From assembly GCA_964019695.1 (NCBI GenBank), contig OZ026524.1, positions 62,007,066-62,071,065 of the forward strand: a stretch of 64,000 nucleotides of DNA. The letters run 5' to 3'. The notes under the pieces are model-generated. The model was given only the letters and a program-made list of their open reading frames with translations, ran no database searches and had not been told where the DNA came from. Positions 45,435-56,914 of this stretch are shown here, in pieces (the stretch's first letter is position 1; each line of letters starts with the position of its first letter). This DNA is from Loripinus fragilis. Lineage: Eukaryota; Mollusca; Bivalvia; Lucinida; Lucinidae. The position numbers were made by a program, and so were the translations under genes.

Positions 45435-45634
45435 TACTGTAAATTCGGAAAATTTCGCGAGAGTTTAATTTTCGCGAAACTTATGCGAAGTTTCGTGAAA
45501 ATCAACCCCTCGCGAATTGGCGATATCACTCTGTCGTTTACTGATATAGGTAAATCATGCCCTACGTCGCAAATGTGTCTTTTACCGCTATTCGCGGAAA
45601 TGAAATTCTCGCGAAAATTTTCGAATTTAATGTA
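45435..45634. mobile_element. MITE with TACTGTAAATTCGGAAAATT ends
   Basis: The left 'tactgtaaattcggaaaatt' and right 'aattttcgaatttaatgta' are imperfect inverted repeats. The interior is marked by several 'ttcgcgaaa' words, including 'ttaattttcgcgaaac' and 'attctcgcgaaaatt'. It is about 200 bp, with possible TA duplication. Confidence 0.7.
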
Positions 45635-46211
45635 TTAGAATCATTTCATAAATGAACTGTTTTCTAGATGCCATTGCATTGCATTTTGCCTCCAATAATG
45701 AAAGTAAATTTGATCCAGCACATGACGTTTTTATGTTTTTAATACATTGTCGAGTAACGAAAGCTCAGGTGAGTCTGCGCAAACTGACTCGCCTGACCCT
45801 TCGATTCTCGCATACACAAAGTATGGATATAGATGAAGATTCAGACCAAATCTCCGTCGGATGCACAAGCATGGCGTTTGGAAGTGGTTTTGTGGATATG
45901 CTTACGAATCGAAATATCATGTATTGTTCATCATATATCCAATATAGTTGGACTAAGAGAAACAAAAGTATACATGATTTTGATTGATTTAATAGAGTAT
46001 ATTTCAGAAAATTGTCTTACGACTTACTACTATACCCCACTATTCTCTTACTGTCCGTTTTCCCATCATCAGGCAGCAGCTCTCAGTTTGAAGTAAAGAT
46101 GTGTATCATGTCTATTGCAGACTTCAAATTACCCAGATAGGTTTGAATTGAAAATGAAAAAAAACACATAAACAGTATGAATGTTGAGAGTTATGTTGAT
46201 GTTGGTAAAGC
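45635..46211. other. Open frames without recognisable product
   Basis: A 111-codon frame (45652-45987) and an overlapping 87-codon frame (45833-46096) are among the longest outside repeats, but neither shows a known motif, signal peptide or membrane pattern, and they overlap in different frames. I do not call a gene. The word 'acgaaagctcagg' recurs at about 45757 and 46744. Confidence 0.3.
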
Positions 46212-46441
46212 TACTGTCCTGCCAACCAAGAGTGACAGTGGCGTCATGTTTTGTTTACAAAGTTATCAGGGACTTATGATCGATTGATCACTTTAAATTA
46301 ATCCTATCCACAGGATAGGATTAATACACAAGTGATCTATCGATTCACGTTAGATAAAATAAGTGTACACATTAGTGTTTTATACTTAGCAATTGTAAAC
46401 AAAGTATTAAGTCACTGTCACTCTTGGTTGGCACGACAGTA
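46212..46441. mobile_element. Foldback element TACTGTCCTGCC, copy 1 of a tandem pair
   Basis: The ends 'tactgtcctgccaaccaaga' and complement, then 'tttgtttacaa' against 'ttgtaaacaaa', fold to a central palindrome 'taatcctatcc' / 'ggataggatta'. Copy 2 starts 18 bp after this one ends. The first 70 bp of the two copies differ by about one base, so the duplication is recent. Confidence 0.88.
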
Positions 46442-46459
46442 TCATCTGATTGGTAAAGC

Positions 46460-46687
46460 TACTGTCCTGCCAACCAAGAGTGACAGTGGCGTCATGTTTT
46501 GTTTACAAAATTATCAGGGAATATAATCGATATATCACTCGTGTATTAATCCTATCCGCAGGATAGGATTAATACACAAGTGATATATCGATTCGCATTA
46601 ACTCAAGCGAGTGTACAAGGTAATGGTTTACTTAACAATTGTAAACAAATCACGGCGTTACTGTCACTCTTTGCTGGCAGGACAGTA
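46460..46687. mobile_element. Foldback element TACTGTCCTGCC, copy 2 of a tandem pair
   Basis: This has the same structure as 46212-46441 in the same orientation, and both are preceded by 'ttggtaaagc'. The shared left flank shows that the unit duplicated was flank plus element, so it arose by tandem duplication rather than by a second independent insertion. Confidence 0.88.
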
Positions 46688-47712
46688 ATAGTCTATACTT
46701 GAGCCAGCGCACGAGAATTTCGTACTTATCGCATTGTTGAACAACGAAAGCTCAGGCAATGCGCAGAATCGCTGTCTGTTCCTCTCCCTTAGACATATCA
46801 ATAGTCAGGTGTAGATTGCTAATCTCAAACGGTCCAAATTTAGATTATGAGATCCGACGTGATTCAGGGGAAGGAACTCTTAAGTGTGCAAAAATGACAT
46901 TTACGATAATTCGTGAACTCTTTAGTTACAAAAACCAGTATCAGTCAGGAATACAATACAGTTTTGGATGTTAATTTTTCACAAAATTCAGTGATCGTAA
47001 TTGTCCAACAGTTTGCAATCTCTCTAAATATGAAATGTAACAGGTCATCTCATTGGCTGAGCAATACGCCAATCACAGCCAACGGTACGATAGACGTTGC
47101 CTGTTGTCATACGGCACACGTGTCCAAGCCTTTAATCCACCAGGCGCCGAAGTTGGACTATACTAGGTGTACTGGTTATGCTAAACAATACTTTGCGCCC
47201 GAATAAAGAATGCCATGGAAAGAACGAGAAAAAAATGATCGACCAATCGGATCTGCATCGGCCAATTCCGTGGAATTCCACGGAATCAGACCTCGGATGT
47301 ACATCGAGGATCTGCATTGATAACGTGACGCTGACGTCGGAAACCAGGCCAACACAATAGCGAAATTTCATTGAAAAATACATAAACTTCATTTATTCTG
47401 CTGATTAAGTTTTTCGGGTAATCAGAAAATGGATTTTAATAGTGCTGAACCCATATTCTACAGAACTAATTTTCTTCACCCCAGTTCCGGCTAACGAAAT
47501 AGAGCTTTTTCTTACACAGTACTACGCGTGATGCACCTTACGTACACCCGAGGCTTGATTCGTTTCTGGAGTTGTACCGGACTTTCCCGATTGCGTAGGA
47601 ACGAGAACAATTGATCGACAAGAAAAGAATCATGATTAATGGGACGCTTTGATTCAATCCTATGATAACGAGACAATAATTATATTAAAGCAATTATTTC
47701 CACTTTATTATA
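46688..47712. other. Non-coding with a 22-bp perfect palindrome
   Basis: At 47265-47286 lies a perfect 22-bp palindrome whose half-site is ATTCCGTGGAA. No element ends or credible gene were found around it; frames of 60-97 codons here resemble no family. Confidence 0.5.
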
Positions 47713-47951
47713 TGGGCCTCGTCGCGAGAAAACCTGTTTTCGGGGGTTCCGAAAAAGTGAGATTCAAACCAACCTGCTCAGCTACAGAGGCTAGCTAGAA
47801 AATCTAAAATACGTTCGTAGCAAGTCTAAATATGACACTTTCCAATAAGCGAAAAACAAAGGCGCTGATCAGACTGCGCGGATGCGCAGGCTGGTCTGCG
47901 CCTTTGTTGTTCGCAAACATCTGAAGACAGATTTTCTCGCGTCGAGGCCCA
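47713..47951. mobile_element. 239-bp MITE TGGGCCTCG, copy 3
   Basis: Full length, in the same orientation as copies 1 and 2. The ends TGGGCCTCG and CGAGGCCCA are immediately flanked by TA on both sides, which suggests a TA duplication for the family. Confidence 0.88.
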
Positions 47952-48235
47952 TATGTTCCTAAGATCTCAATACATGTACAAGCATTTGGCAAACTATGGA
48001 TTGACACAGAATGGAATGGATTTTGCTTGATTTCTGTTTAAAGGTCAAATGAATACGACCAGAATGTGCGACTGGCATACTATGTCAACTTTTTAAATAA
48101 CTTTTGCTAAATAGAATTCTTTGCATGGCAGTTGTTGTTTGTTTCTCAACTTAAGGTGTTGGCTTAATTTGACCATTGTGAAATACAAACAGCATATGAA
48201 AGCAATGGCTGTCCGAAAAGCTACATTTTGCAGTT

Positions 48236-48985
48236 CAAAACTGCAAATTGTAGTTTTGCGGGCCTCAGATATAGTTCAGACAATAGTTACAGGTGCCAAG
48301 GGTTGCTGAACGTAGTCAAATAAAAGTTTTGCTGGCCTCAGCTATATTTCAGATAATAATTACAGGTGTCAATGGCTGCTGAACGTAGCCAAATACAAGT
48401 TTCGCAGACCTCAGCTATATTTAAGACAATAACTACAGGTGCCAATGGCTGCTGAACGTAGTCAAATAAAAGTTTTGCTGGCCTCAGCTATATTTCAGAA
48501 AATAATTGCAAGTGCCAATGGTTGCTGAACGTAGCCAAATACAAGTTTCGCGGACCTCAGCTATATTTCAGACAAAAATTACAGGTGCCAATGGCTGCTG
48601 AACGTAGCCAAATACAAGTTTTGCATACCTCAGCTATATTTCAGACACTAATTACAGGTGGCAATGGTTGCTGAACGTAGCCAAATACAAGTTTTGCGTA
48701 CCTCAGCTATATTTCAGACACTAATTACAGGTGGCAATGGTTGCTGAACGTAGCCAAATACAAGTTTTGCGGACTTCAGCTATATTTCAGACAATAATTA
48801 CAGTTGTCAATGACTGCTGAACGTTGCCAAATACAAGTTTTGCGGGCCTCAGCTATATTTCAGACAATAATTACAGGTGTAAATGGCTGCTGAACGTAGC
48901 CAAATACTAGTTTTGTGGGCCTCAGCTATATTTCAGCCAATAATTGAAAGTGCCAATGGTTGCTGATCGTAGCCAAATACAGTCT
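48236..48985 (+). repeat. 73-bp tandem repeat, about 10 copies
   Basis: The anchor 'gctgaacg' occurs at 48305, 48378, 48451, 48524, 48597 and onward at exactly 73-bp steps. The unit reads 'tgctgaacgtagccaaatac', 'aagttttgcggacctcagct', 'atatttcagacaataattac', 'aggtgccaatggc'. Some neighbouring units share variants ('gcgtacctc', 'ggtggcaatgg'), pointing to local unit duplication. Confidence 0.93.
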
Positions 48986-49371
48986 AATAAACCTTGAAGC
49001 CAATAAACACTTTATGTTCTTTCGAGACACAACGTATACCCCGGCGATCATATCTGTTATCGCTCACGCAAGCCGACCTATATGAAGCTGGTGCTCTTTT
49101 TAAGTATATCTACATTACTCCATGAGGCCAAAAAAAAATTATCTGTGTTTAGGGTAACCCGACCCTATCTAAATGTACTGGTGAAACTTAGGATTTTTTT
49201 AGGTTTTCTGGAAAAATATATAATTTTATGTATTTTGAAAGGCGAACTTGCTTTCAGAATGTGCATAATTTTTTTTCCAGAAAAAATATTTTAAAAAATG
49301 TGCCTGCCTACCCTACCTAAAGTTTTAAGACCCGTTACCCGAGATACAATTATTTTTATTGGATACATATA

Positions 49372-50062
49372 CTAGGCCAGAAAAGAAACGCCGCATATAA
49401 AGATTTAAAATATTGCGCGTTAAACGAGAGTTACAAAATTTCATCTGCTATCTATGTTTCGCTACTATTCCTGCCACACATCTTCCCCATTGTTTTATTG
49501 AGCTCAGTCAACCTAAACCAGTGTAATGGCTGTCTTTTTATTTTCCAGTTTTTCACGTGCACATTCATTTTATTTAGATTTACACATGTAATAACTACTG
49601 AAATCACTAGTCTAATATCCAATATGCTTGAAAACATTTTAAAAATTTAAAATTAAAAGTTACAGATTGCTAATTTACGATGCCCAAACGGACACATGTT
49701 GAACGCGAAAAGGCGATAAGAATCTTACAAGCTAACGTGACGCCATCGGTGATAGCCCAACGATTTCAATGCCATGCAAGGATGATTGAACGTCTTAGAA
49801 AACGTTCTGACAAATTGGAACAATGTCAGACCGTGCGCATTCATGACGTCATCGCCATAATGACGCGACGTTAAGCTCGATAAAAAGGTAGCTTTAAACT
49901 GGTGAATCAATTTCGTTCGGTGACAATGATAGCTAGGACAACCCCAGAAACTCATAATCCAAGAATCAGCTCTCAAACTGTGACAAATCGTTTGCGAGAG
50001 ATTGGTGAAGGACACCCATATACAATGTATGTTTTATATGCGGCGTTTCTTTTTTGGCCTAG
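49372..50062 (+). mobile_element. Internally deleted Tc1-like element
   Basis: The left end 'ctaggccagaaaagaaacgc' and the right end, inverted, 'ctaggccaaaaaagaaacgc' continue to about 30 bp of inverted repeat, flanked by TA on both sides (49370-49371 and 50063-50064). At 691 bp it is about half the usual length. The transposase N-terminal region remains and the catalytic half is absent, so it is non-autonomous. Confidence 0.92.
49680..50005 (+). pseudogene. Tc1-like transposase, N-terminal half only
   Basis: Starts 'MPKRTHVEREKAIRILQANV', followed by the helix-turn-helix 'SVIAQRFQCHARMIERLRKR', the usual paired-like DNA-binding head of Tc1 transposases. After a stop at 49872-49874 the same frame resumes with 'ARTTPETHNPRISSQTVTNR', the known link before the catalytic domain. 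The DDE catalytic domain is entirely missing because of the element's internal deletion. It could at most encode a truncated DNA-binding peptide of about 64 residues. Confidence 0.88.
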
Positions 50063-50064
50063 TA

Positions 50065-50767
50065 TATACTCGTACGCCAAATAGGTTACCATTTCATTAA
50101 CGCTGTATCGTCATTTTTTCCGTCTTTCCCACCACTTCCACTAGAAATGTGAAATGTAGAGAAGAATCCCTATCATTCCGGTCCATCCAAGTCTTTAGCG
50201 CGGTTTAAACCATGCCATCTAGATCGAGATATCAATACTAGACTGGCCTTGTCGTTATTGGTATTGTTTTTTTTTCCTTACATCTCTTAATTGCGTCTTT
50301 AATCCAAGCTCAACAGTTAAGACTGGCTGGTTACTTAAGCCTGTAAAATATTTATAGCTGTACAAGAGTTGTGTCCCTTCATTAGATTAAAAAAGAAAGA
50401 TAGGTATACCAATACGTCCAATATAACAAATAAGTAGGCTTCCTTCAAAAAAGGATGCCAACAAAAAGGATGTCAATACGTGGATTGGCAATGTTTTGAA
50501 ATAATTTATGCTGCCGTTTCTGTAATCAAGTGAATTGGCATTCTCAATGACTACTACTAGGCCAATATGCAATCGATTTTAAAACGATATGTATTAATAT
50601 GCATCTCAATGTATGGGGGTGCTAGGCAATTACTCATATTTGACAGAGACACTATACCAAGAGAGAATTTAATTCATCTTTTTATTTGCTCAGCTCTGTA
50701 TTGTTTGACTTTGCATATGGACAACCAATACCAATCTTTCGAGCCAATTCTCAGGAAATAAAAACCT
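50065..50767. other. Non-coding, no feature seen
   Basis: AT-rich sequence with short random frames; no repeats were recognised. Confidence 0.5.
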
Positions 50768-51058
50768 GCATCCAGAAATGTTTGCCAGAGGGGGTCCAAC
50801 TCTGGCAGCGTTTTTTTTTTGATGAGGGCAGAGAGGGTCCAAATAGCACTAAAAGAGGGCCATCATCGGCCCGCCAGCGAAACGCCATTTAAATGGCGTT
50901 TCGCTGGCGGACCGATGATGGCTCAACATTGAATGCTGGCTTGGTAGCTTTGTGATTTTCAGGGGATCTGGACCAGTATTGCTTAGAAACCCTATATTTT
51001 TGTGATTTTTCAAGGGGGGGGGGGTCCGGACCCCCTGTCCCCCCTCTGGATTCGCACA
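50768..51058. mobile_element. GGATCC-ended repeat, copy 4, with long hairpin
   Basis: It runs from 'gcatccagaaatgtttgcca' to 'cctctggattcgcacatg' and carries the family landmarks. At 50857-50924 is a 68-bp palindrome (34-bp arms, two mismatches, no loop) with centre 'gccatttaaatggc'. In copy 2 at 23381 the second hairpin arm is shortened to 'tttcaatgatgaaggccc', so copy 4 shows the fuller structure. Confidence 0.78.
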
Positions 51059-51219
51059 TGGCTTGCTCAGTAAGTCATCACAGCATTTACACATTTACTG
51101 GGTACGAGATGGATACCACATTCGATGGTGAAAGATACAGCTATCATAGGTACCTTTGGCTAATAAAATTTATAGACTCGACATTGCTAGTTGAACTATT
51201 CATTTCTCTAAAATAACTT

Positions 51220-53105
51220 TGGAAGAAAACATCCGAGAGAGAAAAATTAAGGAGTTATAAGAATAACTGCAACAGTAGTAACACTATCAGACCTGCCACA
51301 ATCACGATATAATAATGCTAGCTGAAAATAACTCAGGAGTTACAAGTATAATTGCAACAGCAGTAACACAATCAGACCTGCCACAAGCACGATAAAATAA
51401 TGCTAGCTGAAAACATTCAAGAGACGGAACTCAGGATTTACAAGTATCAGACCTGCCACGATCACGATAAAATAATGCTAGCTGAAAGCATTCAAGAGAC
51501 GGAACTCAGGATTTACAAGTATAATTGCAAAAGGAGTAATACTATCAGACCTGCCACACTCACGATAAAATAATGCTAGCTGAAAACATTCAAGAGAGAG
51601 GACTCAGAAATCACAAGTATAACTACAACAGTAGTTATACTATCAGACCTGCCACGATCACGATAAAATAATGCTAGCTGAAAACATTCAAGAGAGAGAA
51701 CTCAGGAATTACAATTATAAATACAACAGCAGTAATATTATCAGACCTGCCACAATCATAATAAAATAGTGCTAGCTGTAAGCATTCAGGAGAGAGAACT
51801 CAGGAGTCACAAGTATAACTACAACAGCAGTGATTCTATCAGACCTGCCACGATCATGATAAAATAGTGCTAGCTGAAAACATTCAAGAGAGAGAGAACT
51901 CAGGAATTACAAGTATAATTACAACCGTAGTGATACTATCAGACCTGCCACAAGCACGATAAAATAATGCTAGCTGAAAACATTCAAGAGAGAGAACTTA
52001 GGAATTACAAGTATAACTACAACAGCAGTGATACTATCAGACCTGCCACAATCACGATAAAATAATGCTAGCTGTAAACATTCAAGAGAGAGAACTCGGG
52101 ATTTACAAGTATAACTACAACAGCAGTAAAACTATCAGACCTGCCACAATCACGATAAAATAATGCTAGCTGTAAACATTTAAGAGAGAGAACTCGGGAT
52201 TTACAAGTATAACTACAACAGCAGTAACACTATCAGACCTGCCACAATCACGATAAAATAATCCTAGCTGAAAACATTCAAGAGATAGAACTCAGGAACT
52301 ACAAGTAAAGATTCAACAGCAGTAAAACTATCAGACCTGCCACAATCACGATAAAATAATGCTAGCTGTAAACATTCAAGAGAGAGAACTCGGGATTTAC
52401 AAGTATAACTACAACAGCAGTAAAACTATCAGACCTGCCACAATCACAATAAAATAATGCAAGCTGAAAACATTCAAGAAAGAGAACGCAGGAATTACAA
52501 GTATAGCTACAACAGCAGTAGAACTATCAGACCTGCCACAATCACGATAAAATAATGCTAGCTGAAAACATTCAAGAGAGGGAACTCCGGATTTACAAGT
52601 ATAACTACAACAGCAGTAAACTATCAGACCTGCCACAATCACGATAAAATAATGCTAGCTGTAAACATTCAAGAGAGAGAACTCGGGATTTACAAGTATA
52701 ACTACAACAGCAGTAACACTATCAGACCTGCCACAATCACAATAAAATAATGCTAGCTGTAAACATTCAAGAGAGAGAACTCAGGAATTACAAGTATAGC
52801 TACAACAGCAGTAAAACTATCAGACCTGCCACAATCACAAAAAAAAATGCTAGCTGTAAACATTCAAGAGAGAGAACTCTGGATTTGCAAGTATAATCTA
52901 CAACAGCAGTGATACTATCAGACCTGCCACAATCACGATAATATAATGCTAGCTGTAAACATTCAAGAGAGAGAGAGCTCGGGATTTACAAGTGTAACTA
53001 CAACAGCAGTAACACTATCAGACCTGCCACAATCACGATAAAATAATGCTAGCTGTAAACATTCAAGAGAGAGAACTCGGGATTTACAAGTATAACTACA
53101 ACTAT
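51220..53105 (+). repeat. 98-bp satellite, about 19 copies
   Basis: The word 'acctgcc' recurs 19 times from 51291 to 53022, almost always 97-100 bp apart; the first two intervals are shorter (85 and 75 bp). The unit contains 'cacgataaaataatgctagc', 'tgaaaacattcaagagagag', 'aactcaggaattacaagtat' and 'aactacaacagcagtaacac'. A minus-strand 77-codon frame reads through the units; it is a repeat artefact. The array ends abruptly at the hairpin repeat that follows. Confidence 0.95.
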
Positions 53106-53515
53106 AAGAATCCGTGATAATAGAAAAATCCGTCCCAAGAATCGCCGTTTGGCATCACGAGATTTGTCGAGAAATGCAAATGGTTATTCCGAGTGACTGT
53201 TTTTTCTATCCTATCCTCACACTAATATTGGTTCACTATTGCGCATTTTAAGTTTAAAAAAAAGCTCCCAGAAGTTCCTGAAATCGTTGAGATGCTACTG
53301 GTCCAATTCAAAATAGTGGGAAATTCCACTAAAACAATAACAGGTACAACTGTTAAACACTTAAACATAACAATGACGTCACGTCAAGTGACGGCCTCCA
53401 ATACCACCACTGTACAGCATTCGCGTGACAGCCTGGGTAAGATGACATGGGTATAATAAGATTTTCTATTCCAGGGTAAAATCTCAGATGTCCTTATCCG
53501 GTGTGCAAGAATATC
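53106..53515. repeat. Hairpin repeat GTGTGGGGGTAGGATAG, copy 2, with downstream similarity
   Basis: 'aaatccgtcccaagaatcgc', 'tggcatcacgagat', 'ctatcctatcctcacac', 'cccagaagttcctgaa' and 'gtccttatccggtgt' follow the same order as at 43178-43690. The right hairpin arm is preserved; the left arm is replaced by the 98-bp satellite boundary. The GAGG element inserted between the last two landmarks at 43416 is absent here. Confidence 0.65.
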
Positions 53516-53753
53516 AGTGGCCTTCAAAATGGAGGCTTCGTATACAATATCTGCACTGGCATCAACTCTAAATGTGTTTACCCTGTATATCGTTTAGTAA
53601 TAGTTTCGATTACAAATTCTCTAACCAGCAATAGATCATTCGGTTTTATCGTTTGTTTTTTTCGCTTCTAAATACTTTCCATAGTGTTAGATCAATGCAA
53701 TATATGGGGCCTCTATGCGCACACTTATCTGAGTATTGACATTGTTCAAACGC

Positions 53754-53998
53754 ATATGAGCCAGTGCATGAGATTTCCAACAATGTGGTATGTGCGACCA
53801 GCAAAGCCTCAGATCAGCCTGCGCATACGCGCAGTCTGCCCAGAGCCTTTGCTAGTCGCTTGAGTGTTCTATGATTGTTTAGCTACTGACTGAACACCAT
53901 TTGGAGTTTCTAAGCTTAAAAGGAGGCTGCAGAGGCTCGTCCGAGTCTACAGTTGTAAAAATGTCAAAATGTTGGAAATCTCATGCCGTGGCTCATAT
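53754..53998. mobile_element. MITE ATATGAGCC, 245 bp
   Basis: The left 'atatgagccagtgcatgaga' and right 'tctcatgccgtggctcatat' inverted repeats extend about 28 bp. The core hairpin 'gatcagcctgcgcatacgcg' (53812-53838) and its flanking 'gcgaccagcaaagcctc' match the core of the TGGGCCTCG family although the ends are unrelated. Confidence 0.82.
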
Positions 53999-54289
53999 AG
54001 CTTCATAGCTTTGCTGTGACCAGACGTTCCTCATCAATTTCTTGATTAGACATACGTTAGGCTACAAATATTCAATTTGATATTTTCTGCAGCACGCACG
54101 TTGCCCGAGGAAGGATTTTGTATGGCATAAAACAAATTCGGATCTAAAAAGTACAGGACCGTACGCCTTTACTCTTCGTCCAGTTTCATATGAAACAAAC
54201 ATAATACGAACGCCGAACGTTCATTGTGATAAGACAAGCCTGGTGACATATGGACTTCGTCACCATGGTTACGAGAAAAGCTGACATTG

Positions 54290-54375
54290 ATGCATGCGAA
54301 CAACAAAAGTACAGACCAGCCTGCGTATCCACAAAGATTGGTCAGCGCCTTTGTTATTCACTCTCTAAAAAGTAC
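54290..54375. repeat. Core fragment of the TGGGCCTCG MITE
   Basis: 'gcgaacaacaaaagtacaga', 'ccagcctgcgtatcc' and 'tcagcgcctttgttattcac' match the inverted copy at 62319, without ends. Confidence 0.7.
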
Positions 54376-54407
54376 GATGGTTATACTTGCTGCATGCAAT
54401 ATTTTAA

Positions 54408-54638
54408 CCCTTAATGCGCCAATCGCAACGAAAGGCGTCTGCTTTGCAGTCTCGTCTGCTGAAATGTTTAAGAAGCCTCTATGGCAAACATCAGAGTGCA
54501 GCTATAGGAGCAGTCTGTTCTGGGTCCACGCTTTTTGCTTCTATACTTAATTCGTCAGTAATGTTAGGCAATTATTTGCAGCAGACGACTTCAGCAGACG
54601 ACATTTTCAGATGTATTTTTTTCTTGGCGCTTTAAGGG
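54408..54638. mobile_element. piggyBac-like MITE (CCCTTAAAGCGCC), copy 2
   Basis: Flanked by TTAA (54404-54407 and 54639-54642), with ends CCCTTAATGCGCCAA and TTGGCGCTTTAAGGG. It carries the same interior as the copy at 15766 but in inverted orientation, with a 'gcagcagacgacttcagcag' tract near the right end. Two open frames of 73 and 87 codons run through it and are not genes. Confidence 0.88.
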
Positions 54639-54642
54639 TTAA

Positions 54643-55377
54643 GATTCTAGCTAGTCTCTGTACCTGAGGAGACTTGGTTAAAGACCTATATTCCTGTCCA
54701 ATTGAGCTAAGGATTAATTTAAGTATCTCACATGATTAAAGGGGCCTCAAGAGGGGACTTACCTGTATACAGCACAATTTCCTTCACTAAGATAAATATC
54801 AATATTTTATCGCAAAGTACTTAAACCCTTCATTGAACCACTTTATTGCCCCTGTAAGGAAGCCATAATCACCTCATATAGAATAGCCTCAATGTCGCAC
54901 AGGAAGTCCGCTAGCACGAACAAACCTGTCGCCTTTCGCTCGGTGCACACTGGGATTGGGCCGCCATTTATATTAAAAATATATTATGCGATCACTGCTT
55001 GCGTGACTCGGAGCTTTACATCCAGAAAATATTGACTAAAAGAGAAATGATAAACTGTCAAAAATTTAACTTTTTGCTATTTTTAACAATTAATTCTGTC
55101 ACTACCGCAGTGCGAGATTTGAACGGGACTAGCCAAATATCGCTAGTTACCCATGATGCAAAGGGCGAAATGCGAGAGATCTAGATGAGGTATCGTAAGG
55201 TCTCGCGAGAATGAGAATAGCCTTTGACATGCCTGGAAAAGCCATCAGACAGTGGTACCATTTTTATTGTCTCAGAATTTAGGTCTTTAAGTCTAACTTG
55301 GTCGGAAATATCGAAGACAGAGTTACTGATAACAAGAACATTATAATAGAAATCAAGCAAACCGTAAAACTTCTGTC
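54643..55377. other. Non-coding, no feature seen
   Basis: No complete element was recognised, and frames of about 60 codons only. Confidence 0.45.
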
Positions 55378-55480
55378 ATGCTCACCACAACTGAGCAGAA
55401 AAATCATGTTCATAAATGTTAAAATGCCAACAAGTGTTGTAGGCATCTTATAGGAGCACTTCATTAACGATCTACAGTTC
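55378..55480. repeat. Fragment of MITE CCCGAGGTTATAAAAC family
   Basis: 'ataaatgttaaaatgccaac' and 'gttgtaggcatctta' match the palindromic centre of copy 2 (23884), here imperfect and without ends. Confidence 0.6.
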
Positions 55481-55662
55481 ATCCGAGCTTGTGCGCTGTA
55501 CTGGTTTCTTTAACTCTTCTTTATAGTTATTACAACTCTCAGGGGACAACTCATTCATGATTTATGCATTATATTACATTATCGAGACGACATTTTATGA
55601 TGTTCACCTTGTTAGCAGAGTTTATACATTATTAATGGTTTATCAGAGGTCTCTCTTTCCTT

Positions 55663-55701
55663 CCCTGTATCTCTGTCTCTCTGTCTCTCTGTCTCTCTCT
55701 A
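55663..55701 (+). repeat. CTGTCT microsatellite
   Basis: Four steps of 'tctctgtc' ending in TCTCTCTCT form a short imperfect microsatellite. Confidence 0.9.
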
Positions 55702-56136
55702 ACAGTGAACGGCTGCAACAATATTGCGGTCGCATGTATAATAGTGCCACTCCATATGGAGATGACATTTTAAGTCTGAGGAATTTGAATGATCCAAAGA
55801 AAGCATGCCATGGCCGCCAATGGCGTGGAATATGAGGCTGAGGATCTGCTCTGAAATCAGTGATCAGAATTCGAACTACTTTAACAGGAATGACTGTTAG
55901 GTGTCCGAGAAAAAAAAAGGTTACAATAAAATGCCGTCAAAACATGCATGCTCGCCAGGAGCCGTGGCTGATTTCCCTTATGCCACAAGCCAAAATTTCA
56001 GCTATGAGTAGACACAGAAACGATGTCAATGAAGAAATTGAAGCATCTCCTACTCTGAAAGCAATTGTCAGCATTAAATACTATTTGTCATTTTGCGGCA
56101 TTTTATTTGGGTCTTCCCCGTTTTTGCCAAAATACC
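55702..56136. other. Unassigned stretch with a long open frame
   Basis: A 142-codon plus-strand frame (55860-56288) is the longest in the window, but its 3' half runs into the SINE at 56146. The first 75 codons are basic and polar ('RKKKVTIKCRQNMHARQEPW') without a known motif, and the upstream 92-codon frame at 55557 crosses a microsatellite. An exon or a retrocopy fragment cannot be excluded; I do not name a product. Confidence 0.25.
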
Positions 56137-56145
56137 CTTTTCGGG

Positions 56146-56468
56146 CTTTTGTTTGTTTGTTTTGTTGCTTTACGTCCCAAGTCAACAGCTATGGTCATTG
56201 CGGGACGGTATTAAATCAGCACACTTTTTCCTGGGCAGGCTTGAACAAGCGGTTAACCAGTAATTTGTGCACATACTTTCGCTTGTAACTGACAACAACC
56301 CTTCTTGAATGAATCAGCGGAAGGGAGCAGAATGACCGTAGAAATTATTTCACGATCAATCTCCACGAAAGTATGGGACCGGGCCGGGATCGAACTCGCG
56401 ACCCCTGAATCTGCAGGCAAACACGCATCTGTAGACAGACACGCTACCGACTGCGCTACGCGGCCTGG
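56146..56468 (-). mobile_element. tRNA-derived SINE 4 (323 bp) with 9-bp TSD
   Basis: On the minus strand the head (56468 to about 56385) has an A box 'tagcgcagtcggtagcg' and a B box 'gagttcgatcccgg' separated by an unusually long middle. The body ends in 'ttgggacgtaaagcaac' and an A/C-rich tail. Perfect 9-bp duplications CTTTTCGGG lie at 56137-56145 and 56469-56477. It belongs to a different SINE family from the other three but shares their 'gggacgtaaa' 3' word. Confidence 0.9.
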
Positions 56469-56914
56469 CTTTTCGGGATTTAAAGTATACAAGTTTCTAC
56501 CCTCGAGATGCATCTGTTATATGTGCACAAATGTATAATGTACATTGTATGCACAAATGCTAGATATCACTGAGTTTGTTTCCACACAGTAGATTCAATT
56601 TGAACCAAGTGATGTTTTCTCTGAAAGTCAAATATTAAGCATTACAGATAGCGTAGAGCGTTGCGAAGCTCTATCTAGCAACCTAGAAACAGACAGGAAA
56701 TGACTGAGATTGTCTACAGAATTCTCACGGTAGACAAAATAGCCAATTAGAAGTTCCTAGGTTCAGATGGCAAATATGCACTGTCTGATTTAAGATTTGC
56801 TATATACTCTAATCAAAACATTGGACAAAGAGAAATATAACCACGGCTTGACGATGATCATGGTGCGGTAGCGTTGCTGATCTCGGTCTTGGGTGTTCGT
56901 ATATCTGTCAGGGG

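Noticed and set aside
49150..49345. MITE with GGGTAACCCGACCCTA / GACCCGTTACCCG ends
   Set aside because: The match is short and interrupted, and no target duplication or second copy was found.
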